The notes under the pieces are model-generated. The model was not told where the DNA came from and made no database searches. It saw nothing but the letters and a program-made list of their open reading frames with translations. From the NCBI GenBank assembly GCA_029582165.1, contig CM055871.1, positions 31,013,802 through 31,077,801 on the forward strand: a stretch of DNA of 64,000 nt. Reading direction: 5' to 3'. The DNA comes from Portulaca oleracea. Lineage: Eukaryota; Streptophyta; Magnoliopsida; Caryophyllales; Portulacaceae. This document shows positions 51,060 through 62,560 of this stretch, piece by piece. The number at the start of each line of letters is the position of its first letter. Position 1 is the stretch's first letter. A program made the position numbers and the translations under genes.

Positions 51060-52486
51060 ACTTGAATCATATACTCACCTCTTATGGTGACTACAAACTC
51101 ATTAAAGTCTCGGAAAAACCTCAAATAGTGGCTTTAACATGACACAACAACCTTACAATTCTGGTTTAAAAATGGTTACAGGGCTGATTTTGATGGGTTA
51201 TAACTCATTATTCCAACATCCGATGAACGCATAAGCCCCATTTCAAAAAGCTTGCGGAGTGTACTAAAAATTTTATGTGTACTTAAGCTATTTAGACCTT
51301 TTTGATACCTTAAAATACTCACGAACCCGTTGGCCCAAAAACATATAAAAACAGAGCACCGAAATTAAAACCGTTAAAACTTGAGTTATACATATCGGAA
51401 TCCCGAAATTTAAAGCCTGGGTGCAAGCTAATACTTAAGGCTATTAATTCACATGATAATTTTGGTCAATTGTCTCGGAAAGAAATGATACACAAATCCT
51501 TACTCAATTGAACTTCCTTGAACCCGTCTTCGGCATTGAAGACGATTTCTAATGTCTGAAACTATTAGCAAGCTTGTTCTTTGTCCATAAACACCCAAAA
51601 CTAGCAGCATACACCCCCATATTTTGAAGTTAACTCACTAAGAAAGCATGCATAACCCAAATTACAAAATTTCAACAATATCAAGCATTAATAAAACTAG
51701 TACAATCTTTGACATCCAACTTAGTTACTTGAAACTCATAAAAATCATCATATATTTTCTGGAGAATCTGGATAATAGCAATTTTTCAAAATTATGAGAA
51801 TTCCAAGCATCAAAATCAGCATGCATACATCATCCATCAAAAACCAAGTTCATATCAACCATTATACCTCAAAATCCACTATTTTTATCACTAATTCAAC
51901 CCAAATAACAACCAAATTGATTACCAAAAAACTTCATTTGATAACTAAATTTAGACAAAGAATAACAACAAAATTTGCAATTTAATTTTGAATAAGATTT
52001 GGAAGAGAGTAATTTAGGTTTGCCTTCAATTGGGTGACAATTAGCCAAAGGAAGAACAATAACAGAGGAGGAGGGAAGGTGTGGTGGTAGTGTAGGGTGG
52101 ACGGCCGGCAGTGGTCTCTGGCGGCTGGCTGGCCTTCGAGTGGTGGACGACAGGATGGTCGTCGGGCATAGAGGCAGAGAAACAGGTAGCAATGAGAGAG
52201 AGACAGAGAAGAGTTTGGCTTTCTGAAAAAAATGTTCAAAATGGAAAGACAAATGTGGGTTTTGGTATTTAAGGCCCAACTAATATAAAAGAATAATACT
52301 AACTCTCTCTTTTCTTCTTCTTTTCTCAATACTACTATATTTCTACTATGACCTAACAATACTAATCTAGAGTATTGGGATGAAATAATTACGAAATTAA
52401 AATAATGAGACTTGAAGTAAAATGGGAAGGTGAAATAAATTTGAAATTTAAATAAATTAAGAAATACATAGGTATGATAATAATAA

Positions 52487-52548
<62 letters not shown>

Positions 52549-52790
52549 TGATGTTGATGAATCGGTCAACTTGACAAAATTTAGCCAGGTAAGTAACCCG
52601 AATGTTCCGAGATTAATTTGTGTAGCTGAAATTGTCAAATAGATAATTTATATATAACATACTAGGCTGGTGCATGACGTTTGTTGCTATGTTCGAGTCC
52701 TGCAAAAAAATACAAACGGTAAATGCACGATTTTGTTCATTAAACTTATTAATTAGCTTAATTATGTTTGGTTAGGGTTGGGTTATTACA
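51060..52790 (-). mobile_element. Truncated gypsy-type LTR, minus strand
   Basis: The right end reads GGGTTGGGTTATTACA (52775-52790), which on the minus strand is the LTR start TGTAATAACCC. The interior shares phrases with the solo LTR and with 62560-64000, for example CATCCGATGAACGCATA and GAGTTATACATATCGGAAT. The other end is lost at or before about 51060. It contains an AAT microsatellite (52490-52547); the poly-leucine frame opposite is an artefact of this. Confidence 0.55.
52490..52547. repeat. (AAT)n microsatellite
   Basis: About 19 units, within the LTR fragment. Confidence 0.95.
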
Positions 52791-52799
52791 CATGGTTTC

Positions 52800-54200
52800 G
52801 TGTATGAAGAAGCATGCACCCAAGTAGTTGTCGCTATTGCATCACGATACCTATTAAAGCTGGTTGTACATGAAAGTTCAACAAGCATCTTATAAATGTC
52901 ACTTATAATTTATGAGAACTTTAATAATGACATAAGACTCCCTGAAGGTTTCAAAGTTCCTGAAGCACATAATGAGAATGTTCGTTAAATTTATTCAATC
53001 AAATTGGATAAATATTTGTGTGATTGGAGCAATATAGATGCATATTGCATAATCGACAAAATTCTCAGATGACATGAATCTAAATTAATTATGTATGTTA
53101 TTAATGATTTAAATATTATCAGGACTCCTGTAGAGCCTCGAAAAGTTATAGTTTGTTTTACGAAAGAATTTGGTATGAAAGACATTAGCAAAATCCAATG
53201 TTATCTTGGTTTATAAGTTGAACATTTTGAGAATGAATTTTGCAATAATCAATTTATGTAGCAAAAGTGCTAAAATGGTTGCATATGAGCGAGCAATAAA
53301 CTCATTTTTTTAGTACCCCAATACTTGTAAGATCTTTTGATATGAAAACAACCCCCCTCTTTCGACCCAAAAATAAGATGATGGGAAATTCCTCAGTCTT
53401 GAAGCACCGTATTTGAGTCATGAAGTATTGTATTTGAATGTTGTTGAAGCGTTGATGTATCTTGCTAGTTATACATGATCTAACCTATCTCGGTAACTTG
53501 AAGGTATAACTGATCATAGATGTATTTTATCTTCATTAGTTTGACTAACTGGGCTAATGTTAGACGTTTATAAATCCCATAGCACTTGATCACATACATG
53601 GTATGTGTAAGTCGAAATTGATACTTCGAAAATCTGTTTCGGTGAGTATCCAAGTAATTAATTTATCAAGTCACTTTCAAATTCAAAGTTTAAAAAGTTA
53701 GTCATTGAACCAAATTGGATCAACTCAAAAATCTTAATTGATGTTCTTATCAGGGGGAGTAATACGTAATGTACTCTTTTTCCCTCATCCGAGGTTTACT
53801 CTCATTGTATTTTCCTTGAAATATTTTTAATGAGGAAAATATGTTATCATATTAAAGAATTACTTTCTTTTTTTCCTTCACTGGGTTTTTATGCCATTGA
53901 GATTTTCTAATAATGTTTTAACAGGGGATATTCTTTTAGATAATGGATATTCAAGGGGGATTGTTACAGAATATTATATATGTGAATGTCCATATACAAA
54001 TAAGATATCTTTTGGATATCGTTATATATTATGATAATATAACATGGGAAGATTCTGTTTTCATATGGATTCTATATTATGTAAGAATCTTGATATGTAA
54101 CTAGTATAAGTACTTCTTTTAGGCTATGACTAAATGAAAAAACTTATAGTGATTGTTAGTCATAACAACCACCACAATGAAAATAATATTTATCCATACA
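52800..54200 (+). pseudogene. Decayed copia pol and 3' LTR start
   Basis: Interrupted forward frames retain copia reverse transcriptase/RNase H landmarks: LPEGFKVPEAHNENV-like codons near 52940, VCFTKEFGMKDI followed by a YLGL box near 53150-53215, and RSFDMKTTPLFRPKNKMMG near 53330-53390, with a decayed LMYL box near 53450. Many stops and frameshifts break it. A polypurine tract CAAGGGGGAT (about 53953-53962) is followed by TGTTACAGAATATT, the likely start of its 3' LTR (about 53962-54140). Confidence 0.6.
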
Positions 54201-54386
54201 TGAGTCAACTTTTATTTTCGCCATTCATTTTTTTATTTAGTACAACATTATAAAATATATTTTCTTAATTAAAATAAATTTTCCAAAGTTTTTTAAAATT
54301 TAAATATCTTAAATCTAATTTTTTTACCTAGTAAATACGCATATTCTGAAAAATATTTAAAAAAGCTAACGGTCAAAAAGCTAACT

Positions 54387-54612
54387 GTAACACCCCAACA
54401 CCCTTAACCACAAGATTATCCTTAATCATGTCATAACCCTGTGATTAGCGCAGCGGAAAAGACAAGTATTGAGGCACTACCGCCGTCCCCACTCGGGACA
54501 AGGCAAACAAACCACCAACATATACATAAACCACCAAGTGAAAACTATACTTAAACCCATACATAAACAATCACCAAAACCATAGATATTACACTTTATA
54601 CACCCATCAAAG
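54387..54612 (-). mobile_element. End of a gypsy-type LTR, minus strand, truncated
   Basis: Starts TGTAACACCCCAACACCC. It then matches the left end of the solo LTR (CTGTGATTAGCGCA, GAGGCA, TACCGCCGTC occur in both, in the same order). It stops near 54612, where gypsy internal sequence begins. The same LTR type resumes at about 62560. CTAAC precedes it and may be half of a target duplication. Confidence 0.6.
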
Positions 54613-54726
54613 AAATATATTGTAAAACCTCGAGTTTTAGGAGAAATAAAACCGTTAGTTTCCTTACCGGACCGTTAGGGTTAAGTTCAAGTTTCGAGGA
54701 CGAAACTTCTTTTAAGAAGGTAATGT

Positions 54727-57700
54727 TGTAAAACCCCGAAAAAATCCAAGGATGTTGACCGTGACGCCGTTAATAAATTAGGTTTGACTTCATGTTTTAT
54801 TATTATTCGTTTGTGTTTATTTATGCTAACGCTTGAGCTCGTAGGACCGTCGAGGGGCTAACAAGGGTAGAATAGTATTTTCTGCTGGTTAATATTATGT
54901 TATATGAATAATTACGTGAATATTATTTGTTATGTGATTATTATTAATGATATTATTATCAGTGTTATTATTATTATTACTACTATTATTATTATTATTA
55001 GTTTGTTTTTAGAAAAATCAGATTTTATTGTTGGGTTGGGTTAAGATTAAGAATAGACTAATTGGGCCTAGATATGTGTTTAATATAAAAACCCCCCCTC
55101 TCTCTCTCAAAACCCTAATAGTAACCTAAAGCCCTAGCCTCCCTCTTCCCTCTCCTCTCTCTCTCTCTCCCTCTGCAACCGTCCCCCATCACCGTCGCGC
55201 TGCCGCCGTCGGGCCGCCGCCTGCATCGCCGGGGACCATCACCATCACCTTCATTCCCCCTCTCTCTATCGTTTTCTCTCTCTTCCTCTCTCTCTCCTCT
55301 CTCACTCTCCCTAATCGCGACGCCGTGCCCAGACCGCCGCTGTACCTCCACCCCGCCATCGCACTGCCGCCCAGACGCCGCCGTGACACCCTCGGACCAC
55401 CCAACGGCGATTACGACGTGCTCGGACATGAGGAGACTCCAAACCGCCTTTGTCACTAGCTGCGCAACCTATTTTGTGACCATCGGCTTTCCTCCGGCCG
55501 TTCGACCACCCCACCGCCGTCACTGTGCCCTCGTCACCACCGCCGTGCCCTCTTGACCCCGTCGCTGTCCAGTCGCCGGAAAACTGACCCTCAACCCTAA
55601 GTAAACCCTAATTTTCTTGTTTTTTTAAACCCTCTTCTTTAATTATGTTGTATTAATTATTATTATTATTATTATTTATTTATTTAAATCTTGTATTTTG
55701 GGTAATTAGGGTGTAAATTTTGCTAAGTTATTGTTGTAATTAATTGTTCTTGTGTTGTATTATTTATTTGTAATTTTTGTATCAATTATTATGTGTAATT
55801 TTATGTTCTAATTTTGGTGTATTAAGGTCTGTAATAATTGTAGTTTAAATTATTAATGTTCAATTATGTATGATGTACTTTGTTTTTCTTGTAAATCATG
55901 TTTAGGGTTTTAGATAATACTATTATAGTATGCACGAATTAAAGTGTTTAATTATCTAGAGTAATTCTTGTTCGTTAGGTTTAATATTTACATATTTCCT
56001 TGATTCTTGTAGGTGTTTAATCATGTCTAATTATTATGTTTAATCATGCTAAATAAGTCTAGATTGATTAAATTACTAAAGTACGATTCTTGCTTAATTA
56101 GTTTCATGATTCTTGATTAAATCTTGGAAAAAGAATTAGTTGTTGTGATTCTTGATTATTAGTAAGTGTTTATATGTTCTTTATATTTTATTCACATGTT
56201 CTTTAATTCTCTTAGAGTTCATTCATGTTTAATTTTATGCTAAATCTTGTTAAATAAGTTAGGGTGATTGAATTACAAAAGTTCGATTCTTGTTTATTAA
56301 TTTATGATTCTTGATTGAATCTTGTATAAAGAAATTAGTTGTTGGGATTCTTGTTTGGTAGTTTAAATGTTTATATGTTCTTTATAATTTATTCACATGT
56401 TCTTTAAAACCTTTCTTGATTCTTGATTAAGAAATTCGTACTTTATAATTATTCATGTTGTAATTAAAGGGTCTTGAAATAGTATGTTTTAGATTTCATG
56501 TGTAGGATAAGGTTGTTAATGTTTCATGTGTTATATTTTGGCATTAGTGATAGGGAATTTGATGTTTGGACTTTAGATGGTTTAAACTAATTACCTTGGA
56601 CCTTAGTTACTGTTTTAAGCCCAAACTAGGACCCCGGGACCGAATGGTGAAAGTTAGAACCGAAATTATAAATTAAATAAGAACCGGGATCGGGACAGTT
56701 TTGTTAGTGCCTAAAGATCGGGTCACCACGATTAGTATAGTTGTCCTTTAATCGAACCCTTTGGACTGGAGATTCCCCTAGATGTTAGCTTTCATAGGAA
56801 TTTTGCGGAACGGACTTTTGAGTTGTATAGCTTGAGTTATAGTCGTTTACCAGAACCTGTCGGAACTGGACCAGTTGGGAGTTTTGGTATTTTTAGAGTC
56901 TTTCGAGGCTGATATGGGCTTAGTCATCAACTTAAGAGTTTTAGTAGACATCCCGAGGTTTCCGAAAAGTCCAGAACCAGACCCATAGGATGTCAGGAAG
57001 TCGAGTTGTGACCCGTTTTATGTGAACGTTATAATCTGTCCTCTGTTTGTTTTTATTCATGAAAATGTTTGAGTAAATTTTATGTGTGAACTTGTTCCTT
57101 GAATGTATTAAGTGTAAACCATAAATGTTAGGAACCTAAGTGTTCCTAGGGGATGGGTCAGGTAGTTGATAGTTAATACTAACTTCGTTAGAACGCGTTT
57201 TGATTAGATAATTATTCTTATTCTAGGCCGAGTTAGTACGAGACGTTAGTGAGCTCAAGTGTGTTCTTCTTTTTGCTGTGCTGTGAAGTATATCAGGTAA
57301 TGTCTATGCTCTAATCCCCACCGAGATGCTCTTTAAATGTATTTTAATGTTTTCTAATATGTTTTGAGAATTGCATCCCGAAAGGGGACTTTATGTGGAA
57401 ATGTGACCATCTGTTTTGGATAACTGTTTATAATTGTTTATGCTTTGATTTTATTAAGTTGAGAAATTGGATGGTCTTTTATTAGAGGTTTTATTATTGG
57501 TTTTGATAAACCTGGGTTGGGTTTGACTTGAGAGTTGTGAGTTGAGTTTGAATATTATACTAATAATTCAAAGTGGAAACATAAAGCGGGTTGTTGTTTT
57601 GATGCCTTTAACAGGCTAATATTCATGCGGGTGATAACCCCGAGATCAGGATTCGATGCCTGTATGGGTTATGTGCCAGGAGATCAGGGTTTCATCCCTG

Positions 57701-58505
57701 ATATAGGATAGAGGTTATGATGCCCTTGATGGGCGATTGTTTGATGCCTTTGAGAGGCTAATATTCATGCGGGTGATAACCCCGAGATCAGGATTCGATG
57801 CCTGTATGGGTTATGTGCCAGGAGATCAGGGTTTCATCCCTGATATAGGATAGAGGTTATGATGCCCTTGATGGGCGACTGTTTGATGCCTTTGAGAGGC
57901 TAATATTCATGCGGGTGATAACCCCGAGATCAGGATTCGATGCCTGTATGGGTTATGTGCCAGGAGATCAGGGTTGCATCCCTGATATAGGATAGTTGTT
58001 ATGATGCCTTTGGTAGGCGATGTTCTTTTGGGATTTGATATCCCGCCCGCATAATAAAATATGGATTGAATGGGTTGAGGAAAATAGTTAAGGGTTAAAG
58101 GTTTGAGAAATGGTTTGACTTGTTCCCTCTCCCCAAAATGAATTGAAATGAACTTAAACTGTTTTAAACGTTAGGGGTAGACATTATTGAGATTTCCCCC
58201 TCATTTTTGAAATGTTTTGTTTTCAGGTGAAGATCTGAATGCTGGGGACGGGATTTAGAAGTGAGGACGACGAGTCTAGAAGTCCTTGAATCTTTTTATT
58301 TTGTTTTCGTTATGATGTCTTAAAGCTTTGTTGTGAGTTGATAGTAGTTACCGTTAGCAGACAGTTGTGTTTTCCTTTCTCGCCTTGTGTTCCTTCGGGA
58401 ATACGGCAGTGACGCCCAAACTAAATTTGAAGTCTTCCGCTAAGTTTTGTCTGTTAACGTTAGTTTGACTTTGACTTTCTATAATTAAATTTCCGGGGCG
58501 TTACA
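54727..58505 (+). repeat. Gypsy LTR, 3.8 kb
   Basis: Starts TGTAAAACCCCG just after a purine-rich tract and ends GGGGCGTTACA, three bases before the primer site. A TATA-like TTAATATAAAAACC near 55080 precedes a CT-rich leader and a CG-rich stretch (55130-55590), so the transcript probably starts there. Antisense frames over 55115-55523 reflect only that composition. A 142 bp tandem repeat lies near the 3' end. Confidence 0.8.
57601..58026. repeat. 142 bp tandem repeat, three units, in the LTR
   Basis: Units start at 57601, 57743 and 57885 with GATGCCTTT and contain GGGTGATAACCCCGAGATC and ATCAGGGTTTCATCCCTGAT, themselves short inverted repeats. A partial fourth start lies near 58003. Confidence 0.92.
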
Positions 58506-58508
58506 GAA

Positions 58509-58520
58509 TGGTATCAGAGC
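58509..58520 (+). other. Primer-binding site of the gypsy element
   Basis: TGGTATCAGAGC, matching the initiator Met tRNA 3' end, 3 bp downstream of the LTR. Confidence 0.85.
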
Positions 58521-58690
58521 TCTGGGTTGCGACCTAGTAGCTCCTCAGAGTCCTTTAGGTTTAGATGGACCCTAGGAAGCTAAGTTCGGAGCTATGAGTG
58601 TAGGATGGGAAAAAGGGATTCATGCTTTCTAAAGTTGCGTGGTTATGAATATAATGTTCTCTGTGTTGCTAATATGTTTTGATTATGTAG

Positions 58691-59329
58691 AATGGTACAA
58701 CGCACACACTGTCACCAGCACCCCACGCCGTGCTTTCACCGCTACACACCCATTCCTCCTGGTGGGTGCCAGGAACCCACATGCTGAACTTCTACGATGA
58801 GATCGACCGATACACCAAGGATGTCCCGAACTCCTGCTTGCGTGGCAATGAGGAAGCTCAGGCCAACGCTTTTCTACTCACCTTACGAGACGATCCTTGG
58901 TGGGGCCATACTGTGCCGTCGTTGCCACCCCTCCGGGAGGAGGGTACCCACTGTCTTTGTTGGTGTCAAAGGTACCGGTAGAGCCGGCATCGATTCCGGA
59001 GGTCTTTTCTAGGATCGCCGGATTGGGATGCGCCGAGTGAGAGGGTCCAGTGAACCCGCACTGCACCGAGGATCATGAGGATGACCACAAGAGGATCCGA
59101 GGAGGATCCCACCGAGGACAGCACCCAGGATCCCGAGCCCGAGGTAACCTCTAGGGTCACGGCTGCACTCGCCGTCGAGCCCGAGCATGAGATCCCGCCC
59201 GAGGAGGAGGATGAGGTGGACCGGGGGACAGGAGAAGACCCCGAGGAGGGCTCGGGGGATGAGACGAGTGATCCTGAGTGGACTCCAGTTTCAGCGAGGA
59301 AGAACCCTCGATGCAGGAGGATCATCTGA
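58691..59329 (+). pseudogene. Broken extra frame between primer site and gag
   Basis: Pieces of a reading frame precede gag. One (58730-58981) has LNFYDEIDRYTKDVPNSC and LLTLRDDPWWGH. A second (59075-59329, same frame, after stops near 58980 and 59049) is very acidic (GTGEDPEEGSGDETSDPEW) and ends with basic residues. The family is unknown to me. Such leader frames occur in some long-LTR chromoviruses, but the function is not known. Confidence 0.4.
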
Positions 59330-59690
59330 GTGGGATGGCTACGATGTGTTGGGTATTAGTGTATAGCTGTTACGTTTGTATCTTTTTGTTGAACTGTGAT
59401 ATGATCTGAATATTGGCATGTTGTTTCTTTTGGGAAATTGTCCCGATGGAGAATATTGTACATATGATCACATTGGTGTATAGAAATACTGTTTTGTGAC
59501 CTTTCAATAGGTGATGAAAATTCATGAAATGAAGTGATGACATAAGAAATTACTTGGTGAAATAGAATTACAATTTCGTATTGTTTAGCACCCTATGAGA
59601 AGACCGGACCAAGTAGCTACCTCTAGTATGATGCTGAGACAATGGATTGGAAAACCCTTTAAGTAGATTAAATCGACCCTTTGAATCAGG

Positions 59691-60937
59691 ATGTCAGACA
59701 TGAACGGTTCTCAACCCGACCACGGTACTCGGGAACGTCCGCCAGCTGCAGCCGAACAACGCCCTCAAACTGCGACTGAACTGCGCCAATGTCTGGCTCA
59801 TTTGATACCAGGGTCGAGTACAACAACACCGGGGAACGACCTTGCTAGCATGCTGATGATTGAGATGCTGGGCAAGCACGAGGACCTACTAAGGAAAGTG
59901 GTGGATCGACAAGGAGGAGGGAGGGAAGATGATCCCTCCGCTCTTCTCCAAAGGTTCAACAGCTTCAACCCGCCCACTTACACAGGGGTAGCTGACCCCA
60001 AGGTCTTTGAAGATTGGGTTAGAGAGATTGAAAAGATTTTTGACACAACCCGCTGTCCTGAGGAGTTAAGGGTGGATTTTGCTGCTTACCACCTGAAGGA
60101 AGAGGCCGATTTGTGGTGGGCCATTGTGAAAGAAATAAGGACTGAACCGGGTTTCGACTGGAACCGCTTCAAGGTTGTGCTAAAGGATCGATTTTACCCA
60201 ATTTCCCTCCAGAAGGCAAAAGAAAAAGAATTCATGAATCTGCGTCAAGGAGAAACTAGCGTGCTCGCCTACTCTGCAAAGTTCACAGAACTATCTCGAT
60301 TTGCATCTGCGTTGGTAGCCACCGGCACTAAGGATGGACTGCTTACGGGATGGATTGAATTGCAAGATTCAGACCGCATGTCATCACGGGAGTTCACGTC
60401 TTATCGAACATGTTGAATGTTGCCTCATTTGTAGAAAGGGTGATGAATGACATGGAGCAGCGATTAGGCATACAGGGGCAAAAGAGGAAAGAGCCACCCC
60501 GTTTTAACCCACCTCAACCTTATCAGGAAAAGAGGTTCCGCCCCAACAACTGGCAAAACAACCAACCTTCGGGACGTGGACCAACCCATGTACCTATTTG
60601 TAGGGTTTGTGGACGACCTGGCCATCTTGCTAGGAATTGTAGATCAGGAGCCGCAAAAGGGGGATGCTTTAAATGTGGGAGTCTCCAGCATCACATCAGA
60701 CAATGCCCTTTACAGAACTCAGGGGGTAATAATGGTGGAAATAATGGAAACAATGGGAATAACGGGAATTGGAGAGCCCCGCAGACAACATATCAAAATC
60801 GGGGAGGCTATAATGGGAATCAAAGGCCACAACAACAAAACCGGAATGGTTCCGGTGGAAATCGAAACAACCAAGGAAGGCCGGAACCCGCCGTCCGCAT
60901 AACAACCACCGCGCAACGCAGAGGAGGGTATACGTAA
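59691..60937 (+). pseudogene. Gypsy gag, frameshifted, with two zinc knuckles
   Basis: The first frame (59691-60416, 241 codons) holds the retrotransposon gag domain: FNSFNPPTYTGVADPKVFED, AAYHLKEEADLWW and FYPISLQKAKEKEFMNLRQG. The sequence goes off-frame near 60340 where a deletion removed part of the capsid C-terminus. The second frame (60410-60937) continues with VERVMNDMEQRLG and two CCHC knuckles, CRVCGRPGHLARNC and CFKCGSLQHHIRQC (about 60599-60715), then an N/G/Q-rich tail. Gag would form the capsid and bind element RNA. As it stands it cannot yield one intact protein. Confidence 0.75.
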
Positions 60938-61012
60938 TGAGGAAAGAAGAGGTGAGAATGAAGCGGACGTTGTGGCGGTACCTTCTCTCTCCACCTCTAC
61001 AATATCTCTATT

Positions 61013-62560
61013 TTGTTTGATTCTGGTGCTAGTCATTCTTTTGTTGGACGAGCTATAGTAGAGAAGGCTAAGATGAAACCCTCGGAGAATAGTAAGCCTA
61101 TGTCGGTAGCCCTACCTACCGGGGATACCATTAGTTGTGGAGAGTTATATGGTGGATGTCCTATAGTGATAGCAGGACAGGAGTTTGAGGCCGACCTTTA
61201 TATGTTTGACCTAATGGAGTTCGACGTTATTTTGGGGATGGACTGGTTAGCAAAGCATAGGGCTCAGATAGATTGTTATAAACAAAAGGTGACCTTAATG
61301 GGACCGAACGGAAAGAAGGTAGTGCATTGGAGTGATAGGCATCTTCAGAGTGTGCGGATTATCTCGCCTCAAGGCCCGAGGTTGTTGGGTCAAGGTTGTG
61401 AAGGATTCCTATGCAACGAATCGACACCAAGGTGGAAGAGCTTACGATTGAGAATATCCGGTAGTGCGGAATACTCGATGTATTTCCGAGGAGATCCGGT
61501 CCGCCTCCAATCGGAGGTAGATTTACGCATCGATTTGGAGCAGGGCCACACTGTTTCAAAGCCCCATATCGCATGGGCGCGCAGAGTGAAGGAGTTGAAG
61601 ACTCGGCTAGACGAGCCGCTAGAAAGGGGTATATCCGACCCAAAGACGTCACCATGGGAGCACTGCATCGTCGTGAAGAAGAAAGATGGTAGCATGAGGT
61701 TGTGCATCGATTACCGGGAGTTGAACAAGATTACCGTCAAGAATCGTTATCCCCTACCTCGCATTGATGATCTTTTCGATCAGTTGCGAGGAGCAACAAC
61801 GTTTTCTAAGATAGACCTGAGGTCAGGTTATCACCAGTTAAGAATTCGCGAAGAAGATATCTCTAAAACCGCATTCCGAACTCGGTATGGCCATTACGTG
61901 TTCGTGGTAATGCCTTTTTAAACTTCAAGCGCGCCTTCATGGATTTGATGAACAGAGTGTTCGAGCCGTTCCTGGATAAGTTTGTAGTGGTGTTCATCGA
62001 CGACATATTGGTATATTCAGGAACACGAGAGGAACATGCGAATCATCTGAGAGAAGTATTGACGACTCTACGGAACAACAAGCTTTATGCGAAGCTTAAG
62101 AAGTGTGAGTTTTGGTTGGAACAAGTAGCCTTCTTAGGACATGTGGTGTCCAAGGAAGGAGTAGCAGTAGACCCCCAAAAGGTGGAGGCCATCACCAAGT
62201 GGCCGACACCGAAGAATGCCACGGAGGTTAGGAGTTTTCTGGGCTTGGCAGGGTATTATAGGAAGTTCGTGCAAGATTTCTCGAAAATTGCCACCCCGTT
62301 GACCAATTTGACTCGGAAGTCAATAAAGTTCACATGGTCGGAAAAATGTGAGCAAGCATTCCAGGAGTTGAAGAAGAGGCTTACCTCGGCCCCTATTCTT
62401 GCTTTACCTCAAGGGAACGAAGGTTTTGTTATCTACAGTGACGCATCACATGGTGGATTGGGTTGTGTGCTCATGCAGGAGGGGAAGGTGATTGCATATG
62501 CATCCAGGCAACTGAAGACGCATGAGAAGAATTACCCCACCCATGATCCGGAATATGGAA
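61013..62560 (+). pseudogene. Gypsy pol: protease, reverse transcriptase, part of RNase H
   Basis: Protease: [11 protein letters not shown] at about 61014, with [12 protein letters not shown]. The linker to reverse transcriptase (about 61380-61560) is out of frame in part and has lost its usual conserved residues. Reverse transcriptase: [30 protein letters not shown] and [15 protein letters not shown]. The frame then breaks at the stop near 61919, where a small deletion removed most of the FGLTNAP-type block. It resumes at 61939 with the active-site motif [12 protein letters not shown] (about 61990), FLGHVVS and [10 protein letters not shown]. RNase H starts ([15 protein letters not shown]) and is cut after HDPE near 62556. 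Integrase and chromodomain are absent. Confidence 0.8.

Larger units (their letters stand above)
54613..62560 (+). mobile_element. Ty3/gypsy (chromovirus-like) element, internal-LTR-internal
   Basis: Order: about 114 bp of 3' internal sequence (GTTTCGAGGACGAAACTTC, then a purine-rich end), a complete 3.8 kb LTR (54727-58505), a primer-binding site, an upstream frame, gag, protease and reverse transcriptase/RNase H, cut off in RNase H near 62560. No integrase, chromodomain or second LTR follows. Long LTRs, the gag type and the Met-tRNA primer site suggest Tekay/Del (inference). Every coding part has frameshifts, so it is inactive. Confidence 0.75.

Noticed and set aside
51982..52638. 218-codon minus-strand frame with a poly-leucine run
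   Set aside because: It is the antisense of an AAT microsatellite plus LTR sequence; no domain.
52790..54387. One minus-strand gypsy element with LTRs at 54387 and 52790 and a 1.6 kb interior
   Set aside because: No primer site or polypurine tract borders the interior, which is a forward copia remnant.
55100..55140. AAACCCTAA motifs suggesting interstitial telomere repeats
   Set aside because: Only isolated single motifs, typical of plant leaders; no tandem (TTTAGGG)n tract.
55115..55523. Three overlapping arginine/glycine-rich minus-strand frames
   Set aside because: Antisense of the CT- and CG-rich LTR leader; low complexity, no homology expected.
57601..58026. CRISPR-like array
   Set aside because: Contiguous 142 bp units with no unique spacers, within a plant LTR.
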